Source: Zoroaster sp. YZ-2022 (taxonomy: Eukaryota; Echinodermata; Asteroidea; Forcipulatida; Zoroasteridae). From it: a stretch of 64,000 nt of DNA. The notes under the pieces are model-generated. The model was not told the origin of the DNA. It saw only the letters and a list, made by a program, of their open reading frames with translations, and ran no database searches. Positions 9,879 to 21,200 of this stretch are shown here, piece after piece. Every line of letters begins with the position of its first letter. The first letter of the stretch is position 1. The stretch spans positions 38,017,934 to 38,081,933 of the forward strand of contig CM055819.1 in assembly GCA_029582265.1 (NCBI GenBank), in the 5' to 3' direction. The translations under genes and the position numbers were made by a program.

Positions 9879-12485
9879 TAAACATTTACCCAATGTAGTT
9901 TGGATTGTGTCCCCCCCCCCCCCATTTCAATGTTGCTCACCCAGCAAAAAATGCAACTGTGTCATTTGCATCACTAAAGCCAAGCGGTAACAAACTCGTA
10001 TGATTTGTAAACAGTGTTAAAAGCCAATGTGTGTGCTGCCATGCTTTGAGAAGTTTCACAGTGTGATAAACATTTACCCAATGTAGTTTGGATTGTGTCC
10101 CCCCATTTCAATGTTGCTCACCCAGCAAAAATGCAACTGTGTCATTTGCATCACTAAAGCCAAGCGGTAACAAACTCGTATGATTTGTAAACAGTGTTAA
10201 AAGCCAATGTGTGCTGCCATGCTTTGAGAAGTTTCACAGTGTGTGATAAACATTTACCCAATGTAGTTTGGATTGTGTCCCCCCATTTCAATGTTGCTCA
10301 CCCAGCAAAAATGCAACTGTGTCATTTGCATCACTAAAGCCAAGCGGTAACAAACTCGTATGATTTGTAAACAGTGTTAAAAGCCAATGTGTGCTGCCAT
10401 GCTTTGAGAAGTTTCACAGTGTGTGATAAACATTTACCCAATGTAGTTTGGATTGTGTCCCCCCCCCCCCATTTCAATGTTGCTCACCCAGCAAAAAATG
10501 CAACTGTGTCATTTGCATCACTAAAGCCAAGCGGTAACAAACTCGTATGATTTGTAAACAGTGTTAAAAGCCAATGTGTGTGCTGCCATGCTTTGAGAAG
10601 TTTCACAGTGTGATAAACATTTACCCAATGTAGTTTGGATTGTGTCCCCCCATTTCAATGTTGCTCACCCAGCAAACATGCAACTGTGTCATTTGCATCA
10701 CTAAAGCCAAGCGGTAACAAACTCGTATGATTTGTAAACAGTGTTAAAAGCCAATGTGTGTGCTGCCATGCTTTGAGAAGTTTCACAGTGTGATAAACAT
10801 TTACCCAATGTAGTTTGGATTGTGGCGCCCCCGCCATTTCAATGTTGCTCACCCAGCAAAAAATGCAACTGTGTCATTTGCATCACTAAAGCCAAGCGGT
10901 AACAAACTCGTATGATTTGTAAACAGTGTTAAAAGCCAATGTGTGTGCTGCCATGCTTTGAGAAGTTTCACAGTGTGTGATTAACATTTACCCAATGTAG
11001 TTTGGATTGTGTCCCCCCCCCCCCATTTCAATGTTGCTCACCCAGCAAAAAATGCAACTGTGTCATTTGCATCACTAAAGCCAAGCGGTAACAAACTCGT
11101 ATGATTTGTAAACAGTGTTAAAAGCCAATGTGTGTGCTGCCATGCTTTGAGAAGTTTCACAGTGTGATAAACATTTACCCAATGTAGTTTGGATTGTGTC
11201 CCCCCCCCCCCATTTCAATGTTGCTCACCCAGCAAAAAATGCAACTGTGTCATTTGCATCACTAAAGCCAAGCGGTAACAAACTCGTATGATTTGTAAAC
11301 AGTGTTAAAAGCCAATGTGTGTGCTGCCATGCTTTGAGAAGTTTCACAGTGTGTGATAAACATTTACCCAATGTAGTTTGGATTGTGTCCCCCCCCCCCC
11401 ATTTCAATGTTGCTCACCCAGCAAAAAATGCAACTGTGTCATTTGCATCACTAAAGCCAAGCGGTAACAAACTCGTATGATTTGTAAACAGTGTTAAAAG
11501 CCAATGTGTGTGCTGCCATGCTTTGAGAAGTTTCACAGTGTGTGATAAACATTTACCCAATGTAGTTTGGATTGTGTCTAGGTGTCCCCCCCATTTCAAT
11601 GTTGCTCACCCAGCAAAAATGCAACTGTGTCATTTGCATCACTAAAGCCAAGCGGTAACAAACTCGTATGATTTGTAAACAGTGTTAAAAGCCAATGTGT
11701 GTGCTGCCATGCTTTGAGAAGTTTCACAGTGTGTGATAAACATTTACCCAATGTAGTTTGGATTGTGTGCCCCCCCCCCTTTCAATGTTGCTCACCCAGC
11801 AAAAAATGCAACTGTCATTTGCATCACTAAAGCCAAGCGGTAACAAACTCGTATGATTTGTAAACAGTGTCAAAAGCCAATGTGTGTGCTGCCATGCTTT
11901 GAGAAGTTTCACAGTGTGTGATAAACATTTACCCAATGTAGTTTGGATTGTGTCCCCCCCCCCCCATTTCAATGTTGCTCACCCAGCAAAAAATGCAACT
12001 GTGTCATTTGCATCACTAAAGCCAAGCGGTAACAAACTCGTATGATTTGTAAACAGTGTTAAAAGCCAATGTGTGTGCTGCCATGCTTTGAGAAGTTTCA
12101 CAGTGTGTGATAAACATTTACCCAATGTAGTTTGGATTGTGTCCCCCCATTTCAATGTTGCTCACCCAGCAAAAATGCAACTGTGTCATTTGCATCACTA
12201 AAGCCAAGCGGTAACAAACTCGTATGATTTGTAAACAGTGTTAAAAGCCAATGTGTGTGCTGCCATGCTTTGAGAAGTTTCACAGTGTGTGATAAACATT
12301 TACCCAATGTAGTTTGGATTGTGTCCCCCCCCCCCCATTTCAATGTTGCTCACCCAGCAAAAAATGCAACTGTGTCATTTGCATCACTAAAGCCAAGCGG
12401 TAACAAACTCGTATGATTTGTAAACAGTGTTAAAAGCCAATGTGTGTGCTGCCATGCTTTGAGAAGTTTCACAGTGTGTGATAAA
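9756..12485 (+). repeat. Satellite array derived from the transposase 3' end (about 187 bp, about 15 units)
   Basis: From the last coding part of the transposase onward the sequence repeats in tandem. The landmark gccaagcggtaacaaactcg occurs at about 9970, 10160, 10340, 10527, 10707, 10893, 11081, 11267, 11456, 11647, 11832, 12021, 12206 and 12393, with the founder gccaagcggaaacaaactcg at 9790. Each unit contains the codons of the Cys-rich tail (ctgccatgctttgagaagtt), the stop region, a C run of variable length, and aatgttgctcacccagcaaa. Spacing is 180-190 bp. Units differ mainly in the C run and in gtgtgt/gtgt counts, so the expansion looks young. Long frames on the minus strand here are repeats of an antisense frame and not genes. 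Confidence 0.95.
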
Positions 12486-12509
12486 CATTTTTGATTGTGG
12501 TCCTTCCGT

Positions 12510-12590
12510 CTCCCCCCTCCCCCATTTCAATGTTGAAGTGACAGTGCGCACACCAGCAACACAACATTGAAATGGGGGGGGGGGTAGGTG
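12510..12590. repeat. Inverted repeat closing the satellite array
   Basis: cccccatttcaatgttg (about 12519-12535) is followed by an inverted copy caacattgaaatgggggg (about 12563-12580). The array therefore ends with a reversed piece of its own C-run junction. Confidence 0.7.
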
Positions 12591-12964
12591 GTAAGCAATC
12601 TTGAAATGGGTGGGTATGTGAGCAACCTTCATTTAAACTTGACTACTGCTACAGTAAAATCAATTTTGTGCAATTACCGCAACATTCCTTTCACCTGAAC
12701 CTAAAATATATCACCTATTACGTTGGGGTTTATGAACCACCCATAAACAAAACAAGCATTTGTTTTATTGGTCAATATTTTTCTTGTCATAACTTGTGGA
12801 GTTATTTGTTGTCATTGCAAGAGTGGCCTTTCATGATGTTGTTGAGTGAGGGCGCTATACACTGAAAATTGTTAAAAAGTCTCTGGTAAAGAACTGAACA
12901 TGCTATGCAAAAACCGGTAGCAACCAAGGCATGACTGATCAAATATAGCTCGGTATTGAAAGGG
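12591..12964. other. Right terminal part of the piggyBac element
   Basis: Non-coding. It contains the right subterminal repeats (gtgagggcgcta at 12846 and tggtaaagaac near 12884) and the terminal ttgaaaggg. Confidence 0.6.
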
Positions 12965-12968
12965 TTAA

Positions 12969-13471
12969 AGTGTAACTAGTGAGAATAATGAAATTAAAGA
13001 AATTGATCTGGTGTTCGTTTTCCCTTTATGTTTGTCTGTGTGACAAGGAGTCCGGAGTTAGCTATATGATGATCCTAACATTTCGTATTACGCTAGGAAA
13101 TACCATTATGAAAATCATGTGATTGCTTAATATTTACTTCAGCGTGGGGACAGACATTTACCCCAGTTGCAAGATTTTGAATTCCTGCTGGGGGGGGGGG
13201 GGGGTATTTTGCACAAACAAACCGTAACGTACATGCTTGGTAGGCATATCTGGGTTCACATAAACTATTTTGCAGGTGTTCTTGTCAAAAGATCAAATAA
13301 TAATTTCAAGCTTTTGAATTCCTTATGTGCTGACAAACCACGATTTTAAGGGACCCTCATATTTGTATATTTGTAACATATTTGTTATATATTGGTGAGG
13401 TTGCCAAATTCCCTCTGAAAGTGGGACACAATGATCTGTCGCAGATAACCACTAAGGGCCCTTAAAACATC
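12969..13471 (+). repeat. Repeat continuation and left half of a palindromic element
   Basis: 12969-13090 continues the repeat split by the piggyBac element. Then aagcttttgaattcctt and ccacgattttaagggacc (to 13356) have inverted partners aaggaattcaaaaactt (13817-13833) and gggcccttaaaacatcgtgg (13455-13474). This is a palindromic repeat into which a SINE was later inserted. Confidence 0.6.
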
Positions 13472-13817
13472 GTGGTTTAGCTTACCGGATTCAAGTTCTG
13501 GTGTTAGCAACAGTATGTGGGTTCGAATCACGGCCGTGACACTTGTGTCCTTGAGCAAGACACTTAATCATAATTGCTTCTCTCCACCCAGGGGTTAAAT
13601 GGGTACCTGTGAAGGCAGAGTTGGTTTGCTCTATATGCGCTAGAAATGGCAGCAATTGAGCTGTATACTCCCCAGGGAGCTGAGATGGTTTCAGGAATGA
13701 TTTATGAGCCTTATGAGCCTTATGAGCAGGGATAATAATATAATGCGCCTTGAGCACCACTTAGTTGGTGGATACGTGCGCTATATAAATCCACACATTA
13801 TTATTATTATTATTATA
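13472..13817 (+). mobile_element. tRNA-derived SINE (family 1), ATT tail
   Basis: The head has a B-box-like gtgggttcgaatcacggcc. The body landmarks are gtccttgagcaagacactta, cttctctccacccaggggtt, ggcagcaattgagctgtata, ctgagatggtttcaggaatg and gcgctatataaatcc, ending in (att)n. The same order occurs at 14577, 29361, 37567 and, inverted, at 61083. Here the A-box half is decayed or truncated. Confidence 0.85.
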
Positions 13818-13867
13818 AGGAATTCAAAAACTTGAAATTATACGTCCAGTAGCTTTCAAATTTATGA

Positions 13868-14182
13868 TTCGGGCATGACATATTATAGCTTGTGGAATGC
13901 AGATTAAAGCAAACTTGATAAGTTGTTTTTTCCATACACAAACACATAATAATGAAGAGTTCAAAGTGTTATACCGGCACGCCTATCAAAGCATGAAAAG
14001 TCAATTATGCGAGTTAAAAACTTTCAAAGAGTTGCGAGTTTTAAATGGGACTTTTGGTATAAAATCCTGGGTGTGCCAGAATAACACTTTGAACTCTTCA
14101 TTGTTATGATTTTGTGTATGGAAAAAACAACATAATAAGTTTGGTTCATACTGCATTCCATGAGCTATAATCATCCGTCATG
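13868..14182. mobile_element. Hairpin MITE-like element
   Basis: The left arm (13868-13985: cttgtggaatgcag ... agttcaaagtgttataccgg) and right arm (14070-14182: aataacactttgaactcttc ... ctgcattccatgagctataa) are diverged reverse complements of about 110 bp around an 84-base loop. The arm end is shared with the repeat near 16070. Confidence 0.75.
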
Positions 14183-14279
14183 CTGGAATTGAACCCAGAA
14201 AATTTCAACCTAATTTGGCAACCTGATAAATATATACGTTCCAGTCGTAAAATTGTTTTGTTACTTTTTATTATGACAT

Positions 14280-14470
14280 GAACACGTACCTGAAAAATAG
14301 TTTATGTGAACCCAGATATGCCTACCAAACATGCACTTTGTGGCTTGAAACTGGGGTAAATTCAAAAGAACGAACCACCAGACGGCATATAAGGCCAAAA
14401 AGGGCTCCGCGCCGATTTGAAGCCGACAGATGACCAGAAACCGGAGACTTTTTTTGGCCTAATGATATAG
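14280..14470. repeat. Fragments of two interspersed repeats
   Basis: 14293-14350 repeats the aatagtttatgtgaaccc ... atgcctaccaaacatgcact segment of 5985-6030. 14385-14455 is a minus-strand end of the CTCCGGTTTCTGGTC family (complement: ctccggtttctggtcatctg). Confidence 0.7.
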
Positions 14471-14576
14471 GCATAATAATATTGCAAAAACTGGGCGTTA
14501 AAAACTACACATTTAAAACCAAATAGTATAGTGGTTTCAAACGTATTCAACCGAGAAACTTAAAACAAGGTAGTGA

Positions 14577-14913
14577 CATGGTCGAGCGGTTTAGTGCATC
14601 GGATTTGTGTTCTGATGGCTGAGTCGTCAGAATGTGGGTTCGAATCCCGACCGCGACCATGGTGCTTGTGTCCTTGAGCAAGACACTTTACCATAATTGC
14701 TTCTCTCCACCCAGGGGTAAATGGGTACCTGAGGGCAGAGTTGGTTGTTGTGTTTGATTAGCCCTATATGCGCCGAAATGGCAGCAATTGAGCTGTATAA
14801 TCCTCAGGGAGCTGAGATGGTTTCAGGAATGATTTATGAGCTTAATGAGCAGGGGTAATAATATAATGCGCCTTGAGCACCAGTTTGGTGGATACGTGCG
14901 CTATGTAAGTCTA

Positions 14914-14965
<52 letters not shown>
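14577..14965 (+). mobile_element. tRNA-derived SINE (family 1)
   Basis: A full-length-looking copy. A-box-like catggtcgagcggtttagtg, a long variable-arm-like stretch, B-box gtgggttcgaatcccgacc, then the family body and a (tta)n tail of about 50 bases (14914-14965). The arrangement resembles a Leu/Ser-type tRNA with a long variable arm. Confidence 0.9.
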
Positions 14966-15815
14966 GAGTAATGGGTGGTTCAGAACACTTGTCACTTTAT
15001 AGTCAAAGCCCACATGGGAACACGGAACACGGAACACAGCGCACTAAAGAAAACCACGTCCGCGAGTAGCGGACGTCCCGAGGGCCTTTACCATACCAGT
15101 CCGTTCAGTGGTCTTATGCTTTTCTTTACATTTTCTCTACCGATTTGGTACAAAAATGTTAATACACAATGCATTAGATAATGCATTAGATAAAGTTGTT
15201 ATCACTTATTTAAGTAAAGACGAGCCCAACATTTAGCGTTCTCGGAACGGGCTGTTAAAGGTGCTTGTGTCTTCACCACTTTTTTTCGTGCGATGTGTTC
15301 TGGATTGCCGCGTGCGCCTTGACTAAAGCCTACCGGAGCCCCAACCCCGAATCACTGCCTCTGAGCAAAGACCCTTATTAAGCAACAATACGCGTGGTTT
15401 GCATCTCGGCCTAGTCATTATTATTATCTGTGGACTTTTCAAAGAAAATGTCATAGAACTTGATATTCAACGTACATAACATTATTTCAGGCCAAATATT
15501 TGACAAAACTGCCAAAATAAGAATTATGTTACTTGACTTCACTAGTTCTGCTAGATATGAACGCAGCCAGCATACTTTGGTCATCGGAGTGGATATTGCG
15601 CAGTCACTGCAAGGAGGCACAACTAAGCGTTAAATGCGTGCAGACTCGGACATGGCTTGGATTCGAGACCTAATTTCTAATACCCGTTTTAGTCTTGGCT
15701 TGGCTCAGACCCATGGTGGGGTGGACTTGACTATAACACCGACCAATAGGTCATGTCTTAGATGAACGATGAACCGATGAAGGATGTCTTGGTTAAAATA
15801 ATAATTAAAGGGAAG
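14966..15815. other. Non-coding stretch
   Basis: No gene seen. A short segment ggattgccgcgtgcgccttg (about 15301-15320) recurs at about 19212-19231, so part of it is repeat DNA. Confidence 0.4.
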
Positions 15816-16100
15816 GTACAACCATCGTACCAATGAACTTCCTGCTTGTGCAATACCGTGTAGCAGTGGCCGAATAGTGAGTAGGCCTATAGTGGACTAA
15901 CTCCCGACCTGTTGGCCCAATAACGCCGAAACTTTTACCACATCATGCAAGAATAGTTTATGTGAACCCGGATATGCCTACCAAACATGCACTTTGGGGC
16001 TTGTTTGTGCCATATATTTTTGTTTGCTTTTAGCATCGGGACGGTTTGTAGCCAGTCCAGGGCGTGCCGGTATAACACTTTGAACTCTTCATTGTTATAG
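15816..16100 (+). repeat. Second copy of the 5868-6119 repeat
   Basis: accatcgtaccaatgaactt ... aacgccgaaacttttaccac ... gtgccggtataacactttga follows the 5868-6119 sequence closely, then continues into aactcttcattgttat, which is also the arm of the hairpin at 14070. Confidence 0.85.
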
Positions 16101-16443
16101 TTAGTTTTGTGAATGAATGTTCACAACAATAGTTTTGGTTCATTCAACAAGCTGTGAGCCCGAATGAAATTTGGAGCTATACTCTTACCTCCATGCTCTT
16201 ACAATGTAGGCTGCGTCAAACGTCGTGCTTCCGCCTTGTGGGATAGAAAATGATTTGCGCGTGACGATTGGAATTAATCGATTTTAAATCGCAGCCAATT
16301 AGTCGCACTGATTTACATACACGATGGCGGAAAGATATATCATTTGTGAGACAGGTAACGGAAAGAGAAGACTTGCAAGGTTCAGAAACAGTTCCTGTGC
16401 GTGAGACAAAACATATTTTAAAACAAATTTACGAATGTGACAG

Positions 16444-16670
16444 TCATAGCGGCGTAGCCACGGGGGAGGGGGGGGGGCTGGATGAACGTGCCCCCCCACA
16501 AATTTCCAGTGCTTCCCCAGGTGCCCCCTACGAAAAATCCTCATAGTGCCCTAAAAACAGAAAAGAAAAAGAAAAAGGAAAAAACCCATACCCCCTGGGC
16601 CCCCACTGAAAAGCAATGCCCCTCCTGTTCCCCCCTACTGAAGACGTCCTGGTTACGCCGCTGGATCGTG
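16444..16670. repeat. G/C-run repeat fragment
   Basis: ggcggcgtagccacggggga-like sequence followed by G runs, then C-rich decayed tandem pieces (cccccactgaaaagcaatgc; cttccccaggtgccccc), ending ggttacgccgctgg. The start (cggcgtagcc) and end (ggttacgccg) are an inverted pair, suggesting a small interspersed element. Confidence 0.5.
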
Positions 16671-16910
16671 GCCGCCATCACATCTACTATATAAATCAAT
16701 AAATAGAAAATGACTGTATTAATCTAAATGTCAATATCTGGGAAAACTAGTGTTCTTCCAGTTTTCAAATTCATTCCAATCTAGACTTTCCTCATCTTTT
16801 CTTATCTCTAAATCACTAGATTAATCTCTTAAACTATAAAGTCATCCACCGTTTATTATTAACTGATCATGATTCAGTTCAGTAAGCACACACTCCTCTC
16901 CCTCACTATA

Positions 16911-17362
16911 AAGGTGCACCCCACTAAATAAACTCCCATAGCAACCAATACTAAATACACAATATTAAAAAAAAATTAAAAGTCCTAAAATTGTTAAAAC
17001 CAAAAGACAAAAAAATTATTTTATTCTCAATTTAATGTGGATTGTCCAGAGGCCCGTCGAGTTATTCTCATCCCAATAGAAACCACCCTCTACACCAGTG
17101 AACACGCCCACACTGAAAAGCATCCATTTTGGAGAAAGGCCTTACGCTTGAAATTGACTTAGGGTCACTTTTTCTGGGCCTAGTGTATCCAAAATACTCG
17201 AAGTTGGAAGTCAAGGACCCCCATGTCATGATATTAGACCATTTTTACACAATCCTTCAAATGGGCCTCAAATCTTTGTTTTTCAGAAAAATATGAGGAC
17301 ATACAAATTATGATAAACAGCTCGGCGCATGAATTTCTCACTATTTAGTGGGGCGCACCCCT
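16911..17362. mobile_element. MITE nested in the Penelope-like copy
   Basis: The ends aaggtgcaccccactaaata (16911-16930) and tatttagtggggcgcaccc (17342-17360) form a terminal inverted repeat of about 20 bp with one mismatch. A TA lies just outside each end, possibly the target duplication. No coding sequence. Confidence 0.7.
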
Positions 17363-17475
17363 AAGATTCCCACCTGCACACAACAATGCACTAATTCCAT
17401 AGCATCCATCCAGTCTTCGTGCAAATCCCCAGCAATCTACTTAAGCGGCATCATCTCCCAGAGTCCGGCATTCTC

Positions 17476-17505
17476 CTGAAGAGATCAGTGCATACTGATC
17501 GAAAC
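17476..17505 (+). ncRNA. Hammerhead-ribozyme-like motif in the Penelope-like 3' region
   Basis: CTGAAGA (17476-17482), a 6-bp stem gatcag/ctgatc with hexaloop tgcata, then GAAAC (17501-17505). This is the CUGANGA-stem II-GAAA core of hammerhead ribozymes, which are reported in Penelope-like elements. A short stem III with GTA is possible (ac...gta), but I could not find a convincing stem I, so activity is doubtful. Confidence 0.4.
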
Positions 17506-17600
17506 GTCAAGTTGTAACCAACCGGTTCTTTTCAGAACTATTTACTACTCAAAAGATAATTTCTACATGGTGTCACCGCAAACAGTCTTTACTTATCCCT

Positions 17601-18198
17601 TTTCACCATGCAAATCTACAAATCTTACAAACGAGAAAATAATGAAAATGCCTAAAATCTGTTTTCTTTATGGAAATGGATCATCCATTTCAGCTTTAAA
17701 TGTTTCTATATACATAGCCTGCATGTCAACATGTCATCTGGAATAACTACTCAGGATGTTTAGTACCATTACAATCTTAACACCAAGTAAGCTTTTAGAT
17801 AAAACCTAGTATAAGCGTTTGAGAAATGCTAATATGCATGGTGTTAGCACCCGGAAGGAAGAATCAGTTCGAAAAATATGCATTGCGCCTTAGGCAAAAA
17901 AAAGAGCCTCTGGTTGCTATTGGCTTTAGTAAAAGGGGGAAAAGGCAATGCCATAATGGATTCAGTGAAGCACAAGCGTAAGCCAGTTTGTATGAGGGTG
18001 GGTATTATACAACCTGGGTCAGGGAAAGTGACAAATCACAGACTGGGTACGAATACTGATGTATAAAAGAGACAGAGCCCACCAGGTAGCCCCAGTACTA
18101 GATGAAGGTGGGCAAGTCATCAGAGGTCCACGTCTTGTCTGTGATATTTTGAATCTGTTTTAGGAAAGGCAATCGCTCATCAGTGGGAATCATCCAAG
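17601..18198 (+). promoter_or_regulatory. Upstream region of the mucin-like gene
   Basis: No coding exon. An acceptor-like ctgttttag (about 18155-18163) lies 36 bases before the start codon, so a non-coding 5' exon may exist upstream. No TATA box or initiator can be called with confidence. Confidence 0.3.
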
Positions 18199-18286
18199 AT
18201 GCGTCATTGTTGGAAATCTCTCAGTATGCTCACTCAGATTCTGTTATTGCTTTCTGCAGCCATCGCAAAACTGGCCAATGGCGAAG
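18199..18286 (+). CDS. Exon 1: signal peptide
   Basis: ATG at 18199 opens [13 protein letters not shown] followed by the hydrophobic [10 protein letters not shown] and a likely cleavage site (AIA or LANG). The donor is gaag|gtaggt at 18287, leaving phase 1, which fits the next exons. The first ATG in the frame was chosen because the signal peptide starts there. Confidence 0.75.
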
Positions 18287-21200
18287 GTAGGTCCCTATAG
18301 GTGAACGTGTTATGCGAACATTTTCTGACCAATTTCGAAATAGACTTTTTCTGCATATCGAATTGACACTCAAGCTAATAATTTTTTTTTTAAATTATTA
18401 AATCCTGGATCCTGTCTTAAGTCCAATTTCAAAATTGTTGTAAGATCACCAAGTTTGTAAAACATCTAACTATGGATGTAAAATGTAAAATGTTTGATTT
18501 GAAGCTTTGTTTATGAATTAATTTCAATAATAACTGAAGTCTCCGACTGAGCCGCTCAAGGTGCAACACGTTCCCATAGCAGTTTTACGGTATACCTCGT
18601 ACCCGCTGCTCTCTCGCCCTGGAACAATTTCAATTGTCAAAAATCTTGTTAGATAATAGTCTCACCTTTACTAAGAATAGTACAGAGAGGAGGCCGGTAC
18701 TAGGCCATCCAATTGATTTCATCATAACTTCGGTAATATTATTCTTTGTGTTAAACAAATTCATCTGGCATTATAGTATATGAAGAATAAAATTCATAAA
18801 GTTGTTTCAACCATAGAGAAAATTCCTTTCTTTAGGCCAAAGTGTACGATTTACTGGTCATATGTTGGCTTCAAAATCGGTGCGGTTACGCGCCTTTACC
18901 AGTGAAATACGTGATACATGTATACGCCGTTATTGGAACCAGACCAATTTTGACATACACAAAGTATGGTGGCTAAGAGAGGCCTCACAAATCTGGCAAA
19001 CTTTCATACCCCTATGTGAAAAATTCGTTTAAAACACAGCACGGCAGAATTTCAGTTGATCCAGCAATTTTGGCTGCAAATCAGACATCGCTTCATAGCA
19101 AAAGAAACAACATGCGGAAACTACCAGCAACCGGAACACACGAATACACAAACAAATACCACGCACGCGAGTCCGGCCGGCGACGCCCACTCGCGTGGTC
19201 TTTTTCCAGGTGTTGCGTTCCGGGTTGCCGCGTGCGCCTTGACTAAAGCTTACGGTCACATGTACACAGAAAGGTTTTTTTTTTTTTTTCGAGCCATGTC
19301 TTCCCGGTCCCCTATGCACAAATACACTGCGTGTTACGGTCAAGGACTATGTAATTTGATAGAAAACTGCAAATATTAAAAAGATCTGTCTTTGCTCATT
19401 TCATAAAGGTACAATTTGTCAAAATCTGTCTATTATAAGGTGGTATTTTAGGGGTATCAATGTAGCCTACACCTTGACTATAAATGGATTATTATTCCTT
19501 GCGGCCTGCCACAAATTTTGACACTACAATTCGGTTGAAAAAAGGTGGCCAACCCTCGAGTCGAGTCGTAAAAATGTAACTTGTGAAGGTTTCATTACAA
19601 TAGGGGTTCACGTTTTTCAGAAAACAACGGAAAACGGTAACATCTTTTATGTTTTCATGTTAACATGAGGAGTGTCTAGATTATCTAATTGGTTTAAATA
19701 CTAAATAATAATATTCATTATTTATTTCAGAAAAAACTGACACACATGAAACACGATGTAAGCATGGTTGTCTGTATTTAATATAATTACATGTGCCATC
19801 ACTGGAGTAATTAATTGAAAACAAATATACACTTTCTCTGACAAACTTTAAAAGCCGAGTACATGTACATCATTAATCTATAGTAGTTCTTCAATAAGGG
19901 TAGTTATCCATTTTCCAAGTTATGAATTCAGTTATTTTAAATTAGTAGTCATGTAATCTAATGGTTTGTTGTCAAAGGTTCTTTGGTAATCTATTTTGAA
20001 TAATTATTACTTTGACACGAACTACATGTTAATTGCCAACTGATGCTGTTTATAAATTATACGACGTATGGGGCGCGTCACAGGTAAGGTTGATTTTTAA
20101 AATATAATTTCATAATTGAATAACAGTACTGTTACTAATGTGTTAGTGTTACGTTATCTGTGATTTAGGACCATCTTATTTTAGCCGCTTATGTTCGTAA
20201 GTTAGATCAATACTGTGGTAATTTTGCGATGTTTAAAACAAAGTTAACTTTTGGCCATAAAAAACAGTCATGAGACATGACACTGACACACTGAGTGACA
20301 CAAATACAAATAGTGACAGTAACATTAACACTTTAACTCGTCCGAATGTTTCTTCCGTTCACAAGACACAGTCTCCTATTTTTAGAATAAGTATGTAATT
20401 TGTCGCTGTGAAGTACGACGAATTACATAATTATTCTAAAAATAGGCGACTGTGAACGGAAAAGGCATTCGGACTATCTATCGTACGCGTATCCATCGTG
20501 TAACGTCCATGTACGTAATTCGCCGCACTCGTGAAATGACGCACTTACCTTTGGCTTAGCATTTCTTGGAAAACATACAAAACTATGGCGTATTAATGGT
20601 TGCATAAACTTATCTAAGTCATACTTGTTACAAAAATAAAAATTACAGTGAAATTGTATGATTTACTGGAAAGTTAGTGCTTGTGAAAGTGTAAAAAGTT
20701 GTTTAACCACTGATTTTACTACTAGTACTAGATACAAATAGTGTCATATTGTTAAAGGAGGAGAAGTTGAGACTGTGAGGGGCCCAGAAAGAGACAGTCG
20801 GACTACCGTTTATCTAATGTTAGCAAGCTTGCCCAAGTAGACACTTTTGGCAAGAAGTTTGATAACCTTATTTGTGAAATCGGTAATATTTTGGTGAAAT
20901 TTTATTTATTTTTTTAAATTTGAAAGATGTTTCGAAAATTTCATGAAAGTGAGCTATCCTGGAATAACCGATTTTATGCCAAAAGTGTCTGCTTGGGCAA
21001 GGTTACCTAATTACTAAGATTTAGGTTTAATAGTTAGCAGATCAAAAGTTGAAGAAAAAAACCCAATAATCGTCCCATTTTTGTACATGTTGGGTTAGGG
21101 CCAATGATATGGCAGGAGTCTAGTGTATTGGCCCTGGAATGGGACTACCGTGTACCTAGCCCCATTCTAGGGCCAATACACTGGACATCCCTCTGACTCT

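Larger units (their letters stand above)
6195..12964 (+). mobile_element. piggyBac-superfamily DNA transposon, about 6.8 kb, expanded
   Basis: The ends are ccctttcaa (6195-6203) and ttgaaaggg (12956-12964), followed by TTAA (12965-12968), the piggyBac target. Subterminal inverted repeats support the ends: tagcgccctcac at 6345-6356 pairs with gtgagggcgcta at 12846-12857, and ttctttacca near 6241 pairs with tggtaaagaa near 12884. The uninterrupted repeat at 5716-5735 reads gttgt-atac-agtgtaac, against gttgt-atat before and ttaa-agtgtaac after the element. This fits a 4-bp duplication at which the left copy has drifted from TTAA. Inside are a frameshifted transposase, a nested hairpin element and a satellite array. 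Most of the length beyond a normal 2-3 kb element is the array and the nested insertion. Confidence 0.8.
16865..17600 (+). mobile_element. Penelope-like element 3' region, interrupted
   Basis: gattcagttcagtaagcaca at 16871 matches the sequence just after the Penelope-like stop codon at 45166. The copy resumes near 17385 (catccatccagt ... ctacttaagcggcatcat, agagtccggcattctcctga) and ends with the shared terminus (gttcttttcagaactattta ... tggtgtcaccgcaaacagtc). The middle is a separate inserted element (16911-17362). Confidence 0.7.

Noticed and set aside
10655..12343. Repeated minus-strand frames of 60-82 residues
   Set aside because: They are the antisense frame of the piggyBac-derived satellite and recur with each unit; no independent gene.
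14577..14660. Functional tRNA gene
   Set aside because: A- and B-box-like parts are present, but the head is followed by the SINE body and tail, other copies share the same body, and acceptor-stem pairing is poor.
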